Part shown: in pieces, positions 46,491 to 58,978 of the stretch
Layout of the letters: each line of letters starts with the position of its first letter
Numbering within the stretch: position 1 is the first letter of the stretch
NCBI GenBank assembly: GCA_000827495.1
Contig: KN817531.1
Coordinates: forward strand, 446,444-510,443
DNA from: Hypholoma sublateritium FD-334 SS-4
Taxonomy: Eukaryota; Basidiomycota; Agaricomycetes; Agaricales; Strophariaceae
Direction of reading: 5' to 3'
DNA: 64,000 nt
Translations under genes and position numbers: made by a program
Notes under the pieces: generated by a model
What the model saw: the letters and a program-made list of their open reading frames with translations, nothing else
What the model was told of the DNA's origin: nothing
Database searches by the model: none

Positions 46491-49400
46491 TCAAGCGCGG
46501 ATTGTGGTATCGCGCCAGCCCGCGTCGACCGCTTCCTGGAGGAGCGCCTGCTCGTCGGTGAATTGTTCTAGATCCACGCCCTCCACCTCCGCCGCCTGCT
46601 CAAACGTGTCGATCAGCGTCGCGGCGTTCGCGATGCCCATCTGCCCCAGCTCTTCCCACGTGCACTCTTCGGGAGGATATCTATATGCACAGCACGATCA
46701 GCCAGTGTCAGGAGTACTTGTTATGGGCAACTACGCACCCGTGCCACTTGACGAGGTAGAACGTCTGCTTGCCTCGGCCGCCGACGACCTTGCGGAAGCG
46801 CCCGATGAAAGCCTCGACGATGAACGTATTGGACCCCTCGCTGGCAGGCTCTGGGTCCGACGTCTTTTTCTTTTTGGATTTCTTTGTGCGCTGGCATTTC
46901 GGCCGGCTGCAGTTGTAAACTTGCGGGTCGTCGTTATTGGCGTTTTTGGACGGAGATTCCGAGTCTATGAAAAGTAGTCAGCATCGAATTTAGGGCGGAC
47001 GACCTTTACGATTTGATGGCTTACCATGGCTGCAGTAAAGAAAAAAATTGAAGACAACTGTTTAGCTAGTCTATCCGACGATTCCATGTCAAGCAGACGC
47101 ACCTTGAAACACCTGCTTCACATGGCGGGCATTTATACTGGCGCGAGTCGTCCAAGCGTGGGTCATTGGAACCTACTCCCACGCATCCGATGTGGTACCA
47201 GTCAGAGCACACATCGCACTGAATGAACTAGATTCACAAAGAATAAACTATGAAAAAAGCATACGAGATGAGATAAACGTAACTTACCTGATCGAAATTG
47301 GGCCGATCGATGTGGGGCCATTTAACCGCGCGCGCCTGCTGGCCGCGAGTTAGACGGGGCGGCGTCTTTGGCGTCTCGACCTTGACCTTCTTCGCCGGGG
47401 ACCGCACCGGCTGCTCGCGCATCTTGCCCTTCCCCTTTGCCCCAGTACTGACGGTAACCTTCCCTTTACTCTGGCTCCCAGTCGCCTTCACGCTCGTTTC
47501 GCTCTCCTTGGACTTCTTCCGCAGCTTGGCCATCTTCAATGGGGGTTGGTCCTCCTCGTCACTCTCCGGCCCGAGCGTTGGCAGCTTGCGCTTCTTCACC
47601 CGCGTCACCGCAGTGCTTTTCCCCTTTTTCGGCACGACGAGGAGCCCCTTCTTCGGCGCCGACGACGACTCCGCAGGGGTGTTCCGCGCAGGGCCTTCCT
47701 CAGTGGGCACCTCCGATATGGCAGAAACCTTACGCTTCTTCCTGGGGATAATCGGTATGTCGTCCTCCGCGTCGATTTTAGCGATGTACTTCTTCAGCTC
47801 AGCAGCGGAACCGCTTTCCTTGAGCGGATCCGGTTCGTTTGGCGCGGTGCATTCCCTTTTGTCATCATTGTGCTTCGCAGCCTGCTCGGCAGGCGATGGC
47901 GATTTCGACAAGTCTGAGACAGGAGAGAGTTCCTTCGTGAGTAGATGACGTGAGGTAGAATGCGTAGACACTGCGGCAAGCGAGGCAGACCTCTCCGCTT
48001 CGCGGCTTGGGACGACCTGAGAGACTTCGCGCGTCTTACCGCGCACTGGTGTGCTGGTGCCATTCATGTCGGCAAATACCCCAGATATCTCCTCCGCTTT
48101 GATTGCGAGTACCTTGACTGATGCATCGACAGCTTCAGATGCAGCAGAACGATCGCTTCGGTCAGTTGAATTTCTAGTACTGCGCAGTTGTGAGATAGGA
48201 ATGTCGTCATCAGACGAGATGTAAATGACGCTGGGGGCACGCTTCGTCTTCTTCGATGGTCGATTTACGGGGGTCTGTTCGGCGTCGGAGATGTAGATGT
48301 ATGCAGCCTCCACCGCGTTGTTTGTAGAATCCTTTTTCTTCCCTTTGTCGGCTGTTGCTGCCACCACACCGGCGGTCCAGGGGCCGTTATTGGTCGAGTT
48401 GTCCAGCTCCTGCTTGACTTGCAGGACAGCCTCGGGATCCAATACATCTTCGTCAGCAGTAGATTCGGGTCCGGCTGCTTCAACTGGAGGTGGTGACGAA
48501 TCTACTATGCCCAGATACACGTCGTCGGAGGTTGGAGGTTCTTCGGTCTGTGTTGAGTTGACTGGTGGGGTCGGAGAGCGAGTTGGTTCTTCTGTCGAAA
48601 CTTGCGCCATGTCGGTTTGACTGCCTGGAATCGTACCGTCGCTTCCTTCGAAGAGAGAAGCATTTGCATCGTAGTGAAGAGTCCGCATATCTTCAGGGGA
48701 ATAACTGGAGGCGATCATCGGCGAGTGCGTCCGTGTAGGGGTCTTCGGAGTGTCGTCACTGTCAGCAAAAGCGGCACCGTCGAACTCAGATGTTTCTTGT
48801 GCATGACCTGCCGACGGAGCAATAGGAGTTGACGAGACATGTCCAAGCATGAGATTCTGTACATCTTCTTCGTCCTCGGCCGTGCTCGACACTTGAGAGG
48901 TAGTAGGTGCGATGGGGACCAGGTCGTGGGAAGTATTCTGATCCGCAGAAGGCGATGCAATACTCGCTGTCGATGGTGGCTGAATCGCCTCACTTCCCTC
49001 TATCACGCTGGCGTAGTCGACACTTTCGTGGTTCTGCGGTAGCGAATCCTCCGGTTTCTCCCCTGTTGCTTCGTCCGGTACAATGGTCGGTTCAGGTGAG
49101 TCTAACAGTGTCCGTTGCGTCTTGGGCTCGCCGAACGCAACAGCGCTATGATCAATCGGCGTCGAAGACCTTGAACCGCCCACCCTCGGAGAAGTCAGTT
49201 CGAAGTCCAGGAGCATATCAAGTTTTGCGAGGTTGGAATCAACGGGAGGCGGTGTAACCGACGCAGATCTCGAAGCCGGTGCAGAAATGTGAGCCTCCGA
49301 TGCAGGAGCTGGTGTCAGAGCTGAAAGATCAGACAATCCCTGGCTCTGGCGTCGCTCCATGGAGGCAGAAGCTTCACCTTCGACTATATCGGGTTCAGGT

Positions 49401-52400
49401 TCGTTAGTTCCGATAACCACCGTCGTAGTTGGAACTATAGGCGCGTCCGAACTGGGCGCGTCCGAATCTGCCTTCGCTGGTGGGGCCGTTTCCGGGATCT
49501 GTTCGTCGGAACCACTTGTATCCGCAAGAGTAGACTCGGGGGCGTCCTCCTGGGGGGCGTCTGGCGCATCGGACTGTTCGCTGCCCGAACGAGAAGGTTG
49601 TATCGAGGTGTCCTCCATCTGCTTGTCCACATCCATAAATGCAGATCCAAACGGTGCCTCAGGTTGGTCAGTGCCGACTGCCTCCATTTTCTCGTCCTGG
49701 GGCGGTGGCGACACGTTTAGCTGGCGTTCAACATCATGCGTTGTCTGTGTCTCCTGCTGTAACGATTCGACCCTAACACCCGCATACACAAACGGATGCC
49801 CGAGATCCTGCAGACGCACAGCCGACATGGTTCCTTCCTGCTGCATTTCCAGCGCGTACGGCCTATTTGGAGTAACAGGTGTCGACGGGGTCTCTTGTGA
49901 AAGAGTTGAATTTGTTGTGGGCAGTAGCATCTGTGGCGGCTTCGTTTCTTCGACTTCAGGAACAATACTAGAGTCGATACTGTATTGTTTAGACAGGGAC
50001 ACTGCCTGTGCCTTCAACAGTCCCTTTAACGCGCGTTTTGCGACTTTTTTGGCGACAACGTCCTCTTCTTGCTTTAGGGTGTTGCGCGTCGGATCGATAG
50101 AGGCCTGCGACACATTCCGACTGGGCGGATGGCGCGCCGGAATCTTGATCTTGAACGGCGTAACAGGGCTGGCCCTCGCAATGCGTGGACTGGTGGCCTC
50201 CAGTGCGTATTCCTTTGTTGGCGTATGGGCTTGCACGTCCAGCAAGCCCTCGATGGCGCGCTGGGCTGTTACAATTTCCGTCGCGTAGATTTCAGTCTTC
50301 AACTTCGACGACCAATTGGCGTCGATGACGCGCACGGGTGTTGACAGTGGCAACGTTGCCACCCGCCTCGGTGTGCGCAGTGCGCGCGAGGTGTCGCTCG
50401 GGCTTTCTGGCGTAGGTGTTGCACTGGACTGTGGCACAGGCATGGAAGAGCGGCGCGGCGCAGACGAACGCAGGACACGAACGGAGCGAGTGGGGGTCGC
50501 GGAGGTCGGCAGCTGAGCGAGGTCAAATGGCAGCGCCTCGGATCCGGAGGGAGTGCGCGTCCAAACGGCGGGCGAGAGTGGGTACGCTTTGCTTTCCCCA
50601 TCCGCTGGGGTGGTCGCAGCGGCGAACTTCGACGACGAGAAGGTCATTGCCGTCTTAGGCTGGGAGGCGGATATGGATGAGGATCCTCGAGAGTAAGACA
50701 CAGGATGCTCCTTCGAGGGGGAGGTAATGGAACTAGAAGCAGATTCGCTACCTGATGCTGCTACCTTAGCGGGACTGACAGTGCGCCGAGACACCTTAAT
50801 CTTGATTGTGGGCGGAGGAGGTGGTTGCTCGTGTGCATTCACAGATACTGTATCATTGCGAGGAGTCTTTGAACGGCCGAGCAACGATGTCGAGGAACTG
50901 GAAATCTGGTCCATCATGTCGTCCAAGGTAGTCGTGGTGATTGGCTCAGAGACTGCATTTGAATGAGAAAGAGATTAGTCAAATTCGTACAGTAGGTGAC
51001 TGAACCATATGTACCTAGCGTCCTTGACGAGTCTGATCTCTTCGAACTCTCTCTGTCTGAATCCGAATTGCTGCCCAGCACGTTTGGTCTTGATTCGAAT
51101 ACATCCAAGTCCATGCTGTCGACGCCACCCTCAGTATCCAGACTCCGAATTGCAGCCCCACTTCCCGCTTGAGCAATAGACTTGGCAAAGTCCAGAAGCT
51201 GTACGCCCGCGTTTCCTGTCGCAAACAGTCGAACAACCGGGCCTTGAGATTGTCTCGCATCATGTAGTCCATCTGACTCTGTCTTATTATCGACGCCTAA
51301 AGGTGCAATGACTGGTACGAATACACCATCGAGGGCGTCAGTCGGCTTGAGAGCCGCGGAGGTTGCTGCTGGATGATCTTCGATGTGAATTTGTATAGTA
51401 CCTCCTTTCGACAATGAACCGGCGGGGCCAGGCCGAGACGGCGTCGACGAATGTGAGTATATGCATCCCGGAGGTGGAACTGCGGATGTCCGATGCGGCG
51501 ATGACCTCGATGACACAACTAGTTCAAACAAAGCGATAATCAGTATATTGATAGCAACAACAGAAATCAATGGCAAGATGAGAATGGAAGGCCGCCGAGA
51601 AAACCCCGGTATGTCATATAAACGCCCAGTAGACATGGGATAGGCGCCCAATGTGATGATCAACGAACGACGGAATACACACATTGGTGATTGTTTTCTG
51701 CGACTTTTGCGTCTCCTTCTGAGTCTTTTGCGTCTCCTTCTGAGTGGGTCGATGTCTGCGGGACCCCACCTAGATCTGCATGAGGATCTTTCATTTTCTC
51801 CATCCACTCCGCGATGTCCATAATGATGCTTTGCTGACTGTCGAGGCGTTCCATCACACTTCGACCTTTGATCCGCGTCCCGGATTGGCGTCTCGAATCA
51901 GACGGAGATGTGCTCCGCTCCGCTAGAGTAGACGACAAACTTCGCTGGGGAAGATCATTCATAGGTTCTGTGCCGACCGCAGACGTGACCTCGTCCGCAT
52001 CGAGGGCATCGACGTCAATCCCGTTCTCTGCCGACGATCCATCTCCATGAACGATTCTATCTCCAACGTTTGGGATGTTGAGAGCGACATCGGGGGAGGT
52101 AAACGCTCGCATCTTGCCCTTCCGTACAGCAGACACTCCCTTAACATTGTCCACAGCGCCCAAAGTGTCCTGGATTCCGTTTACGACCGCTGCGATTTCG
52201 CTGACGCGCTGTGCAAGGGCAGTCAGGCACCGCAAGGTGCCTTTCTGCACGAGCACACCACCTCCCTCTCCGGATTCCCCGTCTACTTTGACCTTGCCAC
52301 GTGCTCCATCCGAAGTAGTGTCCACGCGATCCAGAGGGTTGCCTGGTGGCTTTTCCAGAGACGGAGATCCTGCAGCGAGGACACCTAATGCGCTTTTGAC

Positions 52401-53186
52401 GTCGTTCAGATCGTGAAAAAGAGTTTTGCGTTGGTTTTCGCCAACGTTTTGCCGCTCGACGATGTGGTCTAACCGTTCTAGTATCATTTGGAACATGTTG
52501 CTTTCAGCGGGGGCAGGATGGACGTGCGCTTGAGGGTGTTTGGGGGCTGGGGCGTGAATGACGGGAGCAGTGTGTGGATGCTGAGCGTGGTGCGCAGGTA
52601 CCTGGGAATGATGTTGAGCTGGGGGAGGTAACTGCGGTGGGTGTTGCAGATGATGTTCATTTGGGCTCGACTGGCGACGAGACATGTGGCGCTGATGCTG
52701 CAGGTAATACTGTTGCTGCTGCTGCTGCTGCTGTATTTGTTGTTGCTGCAGTTGGCCGGACGACGTCGATGTCCTTTTCTGTTCGCGCTGGTATTCGTGA
52801 CTTTGCCGAAAAGCCTGCACAGACTCAGGGACACGTCTCGGCGCTAGCTCTATGGCTTCGGCCCTTGTTTGGTTCGGATTTCCTTGGGGAAAGGATCCCG
52901 GATGCGGATATGCGTTGACCCCGCCGGTGCTTCTGCGCCGTTCGTGAAGTTCTGTCTCGGTTCCTCTCGGTGCCCCAACCATCGTTCCGCCCGTTGGAAC
53001 ATCCCGCGCCTCTCGAAATCGTGCCTCCAGAAAGCTATTGGCTGCATCCATATCCTCCCGAGCGTCGACAGGCGACAGTGAAGCCATGGGAGATGGAACT
53101 GTCAACGCAGGGATTTGTACAGGCGGCCGCACAGCACTTTGCCGGTAGTTGTTCAGATTGAAGCGATCCAGCTGGGACCTCGACAT
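46491..53186 (-). CDS. Large nuclear protein with PHD-like finger and C-terminal chromodomain
   Basis: Probable chromatin-binding protein. Six exons (53186-51683, 51518-51015, 50952-47288, 47218-47113, 46964-46739, 46680-46491) sum to 2064 aa. N-terminus: RFNLNNYR at residues 8-15, a His/Gln-rich region with poly-Q, and a conserved block RSVMERLDSQQSIIMDIAEWMEK near 442-465, both shared with the gene at 59.8-62.8 kb. A long disordered Ser/Thr/Pro middle follows, with VIYISSDDD (about 1575) and basic KR/SP clusters. Near 1892-1925 is CDVCSDWYHIGC..YKCPPC, the last six ligands of a PHD finger without the first Cys pair. A C-x4-C (YNCSRPKC) follows closely. Residues about 1973-2035 form a chromodomain: FIVEAFIGRFR, then YLVKWHGYPPEECTWE, whose hydrophobic residues normally cage methyl-lysine. 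Intron 1 (164 nt) is long for this genome, so an extra exon there is possible. Confidence 0.86.
51704..51745 (-). repeat. In-frame 21-bp tandem duplication in the chromodomain gene
   Basis: Two units of ttttgcgtctccttctgagt plus one base lie back to back, differing only at the last base. They encode a repeated SEGDAK(D/V) heptapeptide near the end of exon 1. A recent coding slippage event. Confidence 0.85.
52710..52752 (-). repeat. CAG-type trinucleotide repeat (poly-Gln)
   Basis: A run of CTG/TTG triplets on the plus strand encodes about 14 Gln interrupted by one Ile in the N-terminal part of the chromodomain protein. Typical low-complexity tract of fungal regulators, and likely length-variable. 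Confidence 0.8.
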
Positions 53187-54230
53187 GCGGAGCGTTTCGG
53201 GCTCTATGGTAGATACTAAACACTTGTGCTGAATATCGGAACCAAACGCGGCGAGAAAAAAGGAATAATACCGTGGATGTTGAACCCACAAAATGACTTC
53301 CCACGTTGACGTGTGTCGTTGGAGTCAAATTAGCGGAGTTGGTCTGACGAGAATTTTGGGCTGAATGACGAGATCTTTTGGAGAACGCTGAGGTAGGCGC
53401 GTGAAAGAGATATTTCGATGCCCACGACACAACGAAGGAGTACAAGCACACGATGTGGCCAGGGTGCGCCAAGGGAATATTTGATGTCCAAATGAATGCA
53501 CACAACGCGTACACACGGTCAAATCTACGGCTACAACATCGATCATTGCGTCGCAAACTCCCAACACGCTCCCTAGCGTCAACCACAAGTCAACAATCCC
53601 AAAGTACGGCATGGACCGCGCGCCAACAAGAGTGAACCCACGGGATTATCATGTACGCACCTTGCATCTGCCGCCGTGCAGAACTTTCCTCTCACTGTCC
53701 TAAATTCAGAAACGACGCAGGCTGCGCGCTCTCAACGTTCAACCCGTAGCCACTCGCTCCTCGCGCAGAAACACAGCCGCGCGATGGACGCTGGCGCCGT
53801 AACGGGCTAAACACATCAGAGAAGGAATACGCACACCTCCTTTCTGCGACGCCTACATCCAGCGCGCAGCCACGCGTGGACACCACCAGTCGTGACTCGT
53901 CTAGAGCCAGCAGCACCTAGCTGATGAAAATCGGCATACGCAGCGTACGTATGATGGACGCGGAGGAGCGGAATACTGCACGCCGCTCGGTGGGGGTATC
54001 GGTGTCGCTCAAGGCGACAGTCGTCACTGCCACCTTCCAAAGGCGGCGGCATACTATTCCACTTCCGCCCCCATCGACGACAGCACAGACTTCTCTCTGC
54101 ACTCTGCGGTGTCTGCAGACGGCCGGATAGCATGTCGTTCGCCGAGATCGTGAGGGCCCACCAGTGCATCCGCCGTCTTTGTGTCGAGGTTCCACCCTCT
54201 CGAATTTCACTCCAGAGGTTGCGTTGTCAG
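53187..54230. other. Upstream region of the chromodomain gene
   Basis: About 1 kb of divergent frames with no supportable gene. 53690-54130 is GC-rich and could be a still more degraded part of the duplicated segment that follows, but I could not align it with confidence. Confidence 0.4.
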
Positions 54231-54425
54231 TCTGGAGGCCGTGCCTATTTGTCGCGCTTGCCCACGATCGCTCCACGTCCCGCCTGCCTGTGGTACTCGT
54301 GGCGTGGCGCGCGGAAATTGATCTCGTTGTCACCGCTGAGGCTGCGTCGTGTGGCGGGATTGGGCTTCGAGATCCACTGCCGTCACGACTGCTGCTGCAC
54401 TAGCGCCGGCCCCGCCGTACCGCGG
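54231..54425 (-). pseudogene. Decayed 3'-exon copy II of the RFNLNNYR family
   Basis: Read on the minus strand, 54300-54385 encodes RQWISKPNPATRRSLSGDNE. This aligns with PQWHSKPSTAALRDLSEVK near the C-terminus of the gene at 59.8-62.8 kb (its DNA at about 60130-60190). A TGA stop sits just before the matching block. The plus-strand text gggcttcgag.tccactgc is shared at 54356 and 60166. Broken reading frame and missing remainder make this a relic. Confidence 0.65.
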
Positions 54426-54483
54426 TATGTACATCGCGCGGGTCTCTCTTGCCCCATATTCAAGTCAGCAGTCTCGTACCGCG

Positions 54484-55001
54484 CTGTCAGTATGCAGGAC
54501 GCACCTATGTGTTGCGCGTGCCCACGACTGCACCCCGCACCACCTACTATCCTGTCCCGTGGCGTGCCACACCACCCTGGCACGTCCGTCGTCTGCCCTT
54601 CCGCGGCGCTCCTAACCTGATTTCGTCGTGATTACGCCGCATGGTCTGGCTAGTAGGTGTTCGATTCGATCCTGCGGGCTCGGTTTCTGCTCTATGCGCG
54701 CTATTCCGAAGTGTCCGTACGCGCGCTGGCTGTGTGGAGCGGGTGGCAGGTGGCGGTATATGCGCAAGACAGTTTTCTATTGGGGACTTCGCAGCGAGGC
54801 TGTGGGCGCCGACTCGGGACACGCAGCGGCGCCTTGGGCCATCTGCGGGCCTGGGACTGCGGTATATATATGCGACGGGCTGCGATGAGGACTCTTAATT
54901 GAGTCCAGCCACTTCAGTGGGCGCGCGGGTTCGTCAGTGGGGCTCGGGCCGGTGTCGACATCGGACCGGATCACGGACGTCACTGTCGAGGAGTGGTACA
55001 C
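54484..55001 (-). pseudogene. Decayed 3'-exon copy I of the RFNLNNYR family
   Basis: On the minus strand 54930-54985 encodes SDVDTGPSPTDEPARPLKW, matching SDIDNTPSPDIEPARPLKR of the intact gene (DNA about 60430-60500). Further on, 54600-54640 encodes DEIRLGAPRKGRRRT, matching SEVKIGPPRKARP. The order is the same as in the intact gene but the frame is not continuous. Its end (54484-54580) is also similar at DNA level to 54231-54330 of copy II, so the two relics are tandem. Confidence 0.65.
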
Positions 55002-55364
55002 AACCGCGACCGCCGTCGACGAGGCCGAGGCACCAATTGCAGAACTGGTGTGAGAAAAAGACGCAAAATCTGGATCTAGGAGGCCCTTTCACCCCCCGTC
55101 TCTCCCCGCAATTCTTGTCTTTCTTGCTCTCCATCGGAAAGAATGGCTACGCGGTGCAGAGATGTCGTCTGATGGCTGGTGCACGGTCGAAATCCGGTGC
55201 TGAACATGCTTACTGCACCGTCGACCTTGTTCATATCGTGAAAAGGATTTAGTGTTGTCCTTGGGCTCCGGTACCTACCGCGCCGAAATGATCTTTCGGC
55301 GTGAACCAAGCGGAACATAGGCAAAAGTTTGAATAAATATCGAAATTGGACAAAAAATCAGCTT
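55002..55364. other. Intergenic between relics and the TPR gene
   Basis: No gene seen; contains the 3' flank of the TPR gene. Confidence 0.5.
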
Positions 55365-58300
55365 CTACAAACGATGAATATACATGCAAGGCATAGATAT
55401 ATGAAATCGTTCTTCTACAACCTCCAATCCAGAACTGTTGTCCGAATGGGCGATCTTTAAATTCAACGTCTGGTCTACATGATCACATGTCAACTTGGCT
55501 CTTGCGGCTGTTTGAATCAGTTTCCACTGGCCGCGTTGCGCTTGCATTTCCAGATCGAATTCCACCTCTCGAGCAAGCGCTGGATGTGTGACCGAAAACT
55601 TCCGCTGAAGATCTTCGAGCTCGATAAGCAATGCGACTCCGGCTTCGTGCTCGTCCACACAGCAGAACGCAATCCCGGCAAAAAGAAGGTCGAAGGATAG
55701 TTGTACAAAATGGGATTTTTCTTTTTCAAAAAGTTTTCGATCCATCTCCAGGACTTGGACCATTAGTTGCTTGGCTTGTGCGCAGTCATTTTGTGCAAAA
55801 TATATACGAGCGAGTGTTGCCGAAACAAGACAATTACCTCTGTCATTCGCTGACTGTAGGTAGGGGTCATCCCTGCCTTGTATCCCATCCTTCATTTCCA
55901 TTGCGTAGACCAGGGCCTGTGATATGCCAGCCATGTCAAAGAGAGCATTCGACTTAATGTATATTGAATAGTATAACATGGTGACGAAGCAAGTATTCTC
56001 CGTGTTACCGTTGGAAATTTCAAGGCGAGAGAGGGATTCTGCTTGGCTAGCTGTTTCGATTGCTTGAAGTGGTAGAAAATTGTGAAGTTGCATCAGTGCA
56101 AGATCAAAAAGTTCATGAAGCACATAATGATTGTCCTCGCCTACTGAGGGGCCTTCGTCAGAATTGAGTTTGATAAATGCCGCTTGGGTGAACTCTAGCG
56201 CTGTTTTGTAAAGGCCCACGCTACAGAGAAGTTCCATGTGTGTCCTGGAAAGGTCATATTGAGGTTTACGAATGGAGGGATCTTTATGATGGTGGGAGCG
56301 TGGTCGAACAATGGCCGCCATATTCGTGCTGTATTTTAAGGCGTCGTGTATCCTGCAATTTTTCTTCAGGCTCTTTATGTGCTTCTCCATGCAATACAGA
56401 TACGAATACATCGACTCGAAGGAATTAGAATGGCTGTATTTTCTCTCACAGGCGCTGAGAAAGTCCTGTCCATAACTGATGGCATCGTCCACCAGCCCGT
56501 TCTTGTCAAGTACTTCCACATACATGCCTGGAGTGCGGGACTTGAAATCAAACTTGTCCGATGAAAAGAAAACTCTTTTGAACCGAGTGATTAATGTAGA
56601 CGCTTTTCCAAGAGAACTAGGATCTGGCGGCGAATCTGCCAATGCGTCCATAATGCCATCGATCAGTGAGAAGTATGTATCGGAGTCCACAAAATTTTGA
56701 ATCTTTTTATCTGTTCCAACCGTGTTATCGACCAATCTTAAGGCTTTGAATCCTTCTATAACCGCTGATTGATGTTGATTTGTATCGTGCAGCATTTTGC
56801 AGAGCATTATGAGCGCATTGATAAGTTTGAGTGAACTTCTATCTGGGTCTAGGAATGCCAATGCTGAATATTGTTCAATTGCATTGTGAGCTGCATATAT
56901 GCCTTCAGAAGAGCGGTCCTGATAGTAAAAAATTGCTGCCAGACGGTATTGGTAGTCGGCGTCGATCTCAGATGGAAATTTAAGATCCTGGTATCTTTGT
57001 GAGGCGCATTCTGAGAGGGCGGTCATTTCCTTGAATATTCTTTCTGAATCCTGAACCATTGCCGCTTCACGGAAGATCTGACCGTATAGTTGTAGGGTAT
57101 CCAATAGGCGGAGAATGTAGGCTGAGAAATCGATTTTCAATAATTTGCGATATATATCAGCACCCTCTTCAGCATATGCCAGATTTTCGGCAAGCGAATT
57201 GAGGTCACAATAGGTTGAGTCGCAGAGACCAAGCACAACAGATGCAGTTGCCTCAAGCAACATTTGAGAGTCAGGGTATTCAAGTAAGAGGAAATGCAAT
57301 ATGACCAGAGCACGTTTTTTGGTGGCATGAGCCTCGCTAATATATCCCTGCCTCCACTGAAGACTCGAAAAATCAAGAAGGGTTCCCGAATATGAATAAA
57401 GTGAATTATGAAAATCCGACTCAGAGTTGGTGTCATCAACTTCGAGTGTGGATTTATTCATTGAATGCGAGCTGATGCTTGAAGTCATGGGATGGAGATC
57501 AATGGGGAGTTTTTCTTTGTCGAAATTATGAAGACGAAGAACACCCTCCATTGTAAGGACTGCACTAGCGGCTAGCTCAATGCTATTCATCAGCTGGGGT
57601 GTACGTGTGGTTTTGGCGTGGATACAAAGAATTTGAGCCCGCAGTGTCTGTACCTCAGGTGAAGGGTCACAGTCTAATTTCTTTTGAATCATTATATTCA
57701 TTGCTTCCCGGGCTTGAGTATAGGCTCCATCCTTGTCTCCTATCAGAGAATAGCTGTTGGAAACATTTTCGAGCTTGTGTGCGAGATAAATCCAAGCATT
57801 TAAGCTGTTTGTTGGAGATAATGACGCGATCTTCTTCCAGCAGTCTGCGGCCAATAACGAGATGGCCAAATTATCCTCGAACATCCCCAAATTTGCAAGG
57901 TGGAAACAAAACACAGAGATCTCGGAATTGATTTTGACGATATCGGTACTGTCGAATTCAATTAGGGACTGCAGTTGAAATGCATTAACCAACAGACTCT
58001 GACGAGCAACAGTGTCCGAAACGACAGGGCGCTCCAAGTCCCAGGTCGTCTCCAACGGTGAAATTTCCTTTGGTTGGACCTCATTCCAGCTTGATATCAG
58101 GCATCCTAGTGATACTTTGATCTTTACCAGTTCTCGGCGAAGCACCGCGTTGTAGAGGTCCGCATCAGACATTGTGTCCTCGATTCGCGTCATTGGATTA
58201 GAATACGACTGTGAAAATTCGAATAGCCGCGTGTTTGACAGTTGTGGGAAATTGAAATTGCCCCGACTTCTTTCTTCGGAGTAAGACTGGACTCGTACTA

Positions 58301-58978
58301 CGGTTCCAGTATTTACAATGCGCGACATTTCATTGACAGTGGCTTCAATCCGAATGTTTGATAGCAGCTTTCAAAAATGATGAGAGGTCAGAATGCCAGG
58401 TGAAGATATACCAGTAGGGCGCTGCACATACCGAAAAATCCCTGTAGCAACTCTGAATACGGGATTCCAGTCCCGATACTAGCTGCTCCACTTTTTCTCT
58501 GTTCCAGAAAGAATAGAAAGCGATCTTAAACTTGTCTCGTATTTTCTGAGATTTCGGTGGGATCAAGCGGGCGCATTCATCGCGTACAAGAGTCATTTCT
58601 CTACAAAGCATGTTTAGATACAAATGGTTATTGGCTTATCAATTAGTACTCACTGATTGAGCTCTTGGAGGGACACTTTGAGGTCTTCCGCTAATTCAAT
58701 AATATCTTTTTTATTGTCATACAACGTCTGTATCTGCTTCGATGTTCTCAGGATATCCAAGGCCAAGTCGCCTGCTTTCTTATAGTTCTGGGGTACCTGT
58801 TACGAGCCGAGGGGAAAATGTAGCCGCCAAAATCAATGTCATTGACGATGCGAAGCAGACGTTAAATGCACATTCCTACCTTCGCAAATGCATCGCGGAT
58901 CGCTTGCGCCAATTCGACCAGGTCCTTGACGGCCGTGGCGAAAGTAATCACTGCGAGCGTTGTGGTTACTGGATCCAT
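55365..58978 (-). CDS. TPR-repeat protein with agaricomycete N-terminal helical domain, no NTPase
   Basis: Four exons (58978-58880, 58796-58654, 58600-58432, 58367-55365) give 1137 aa with matching phases. The N-terminus MDPVTTTLAVITFATAVKDL is a hallmark start of many Agaricomycete TPR and STAND-like (NB-ARC/NACHT) proteins. It is followed by a helical domain (QNYKKAGDLALDILRTSKQI, IRDKFKIAFYSFWNREKVEQL). In most relatives I know, a P-loop NTPase follows; here no GxxxxGK[ST] is seen. The protein goes straight into helical TPR-like repeats, for example LGDSTYCDLNSLAENLAYAEEG-type and AAIFYYQDRSSEGIYAAHNAIEQYSAL, up to the C-terminus. It probably acts as a protein-interaction scaffold; signalling or self/non-self roles are known for STAND relatives but cannot be assigned here. 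Inserted between two members of the RFNLNNYR family on the same strand. Confidence 0.85.

Noticed and set aside
49359..50288. 309-codon plus-strand frame opposite the chromodomain gene
   Set aside because: Shadow of the long exon 3; the minus-strand exons join in phase to a finger and chromodomain.
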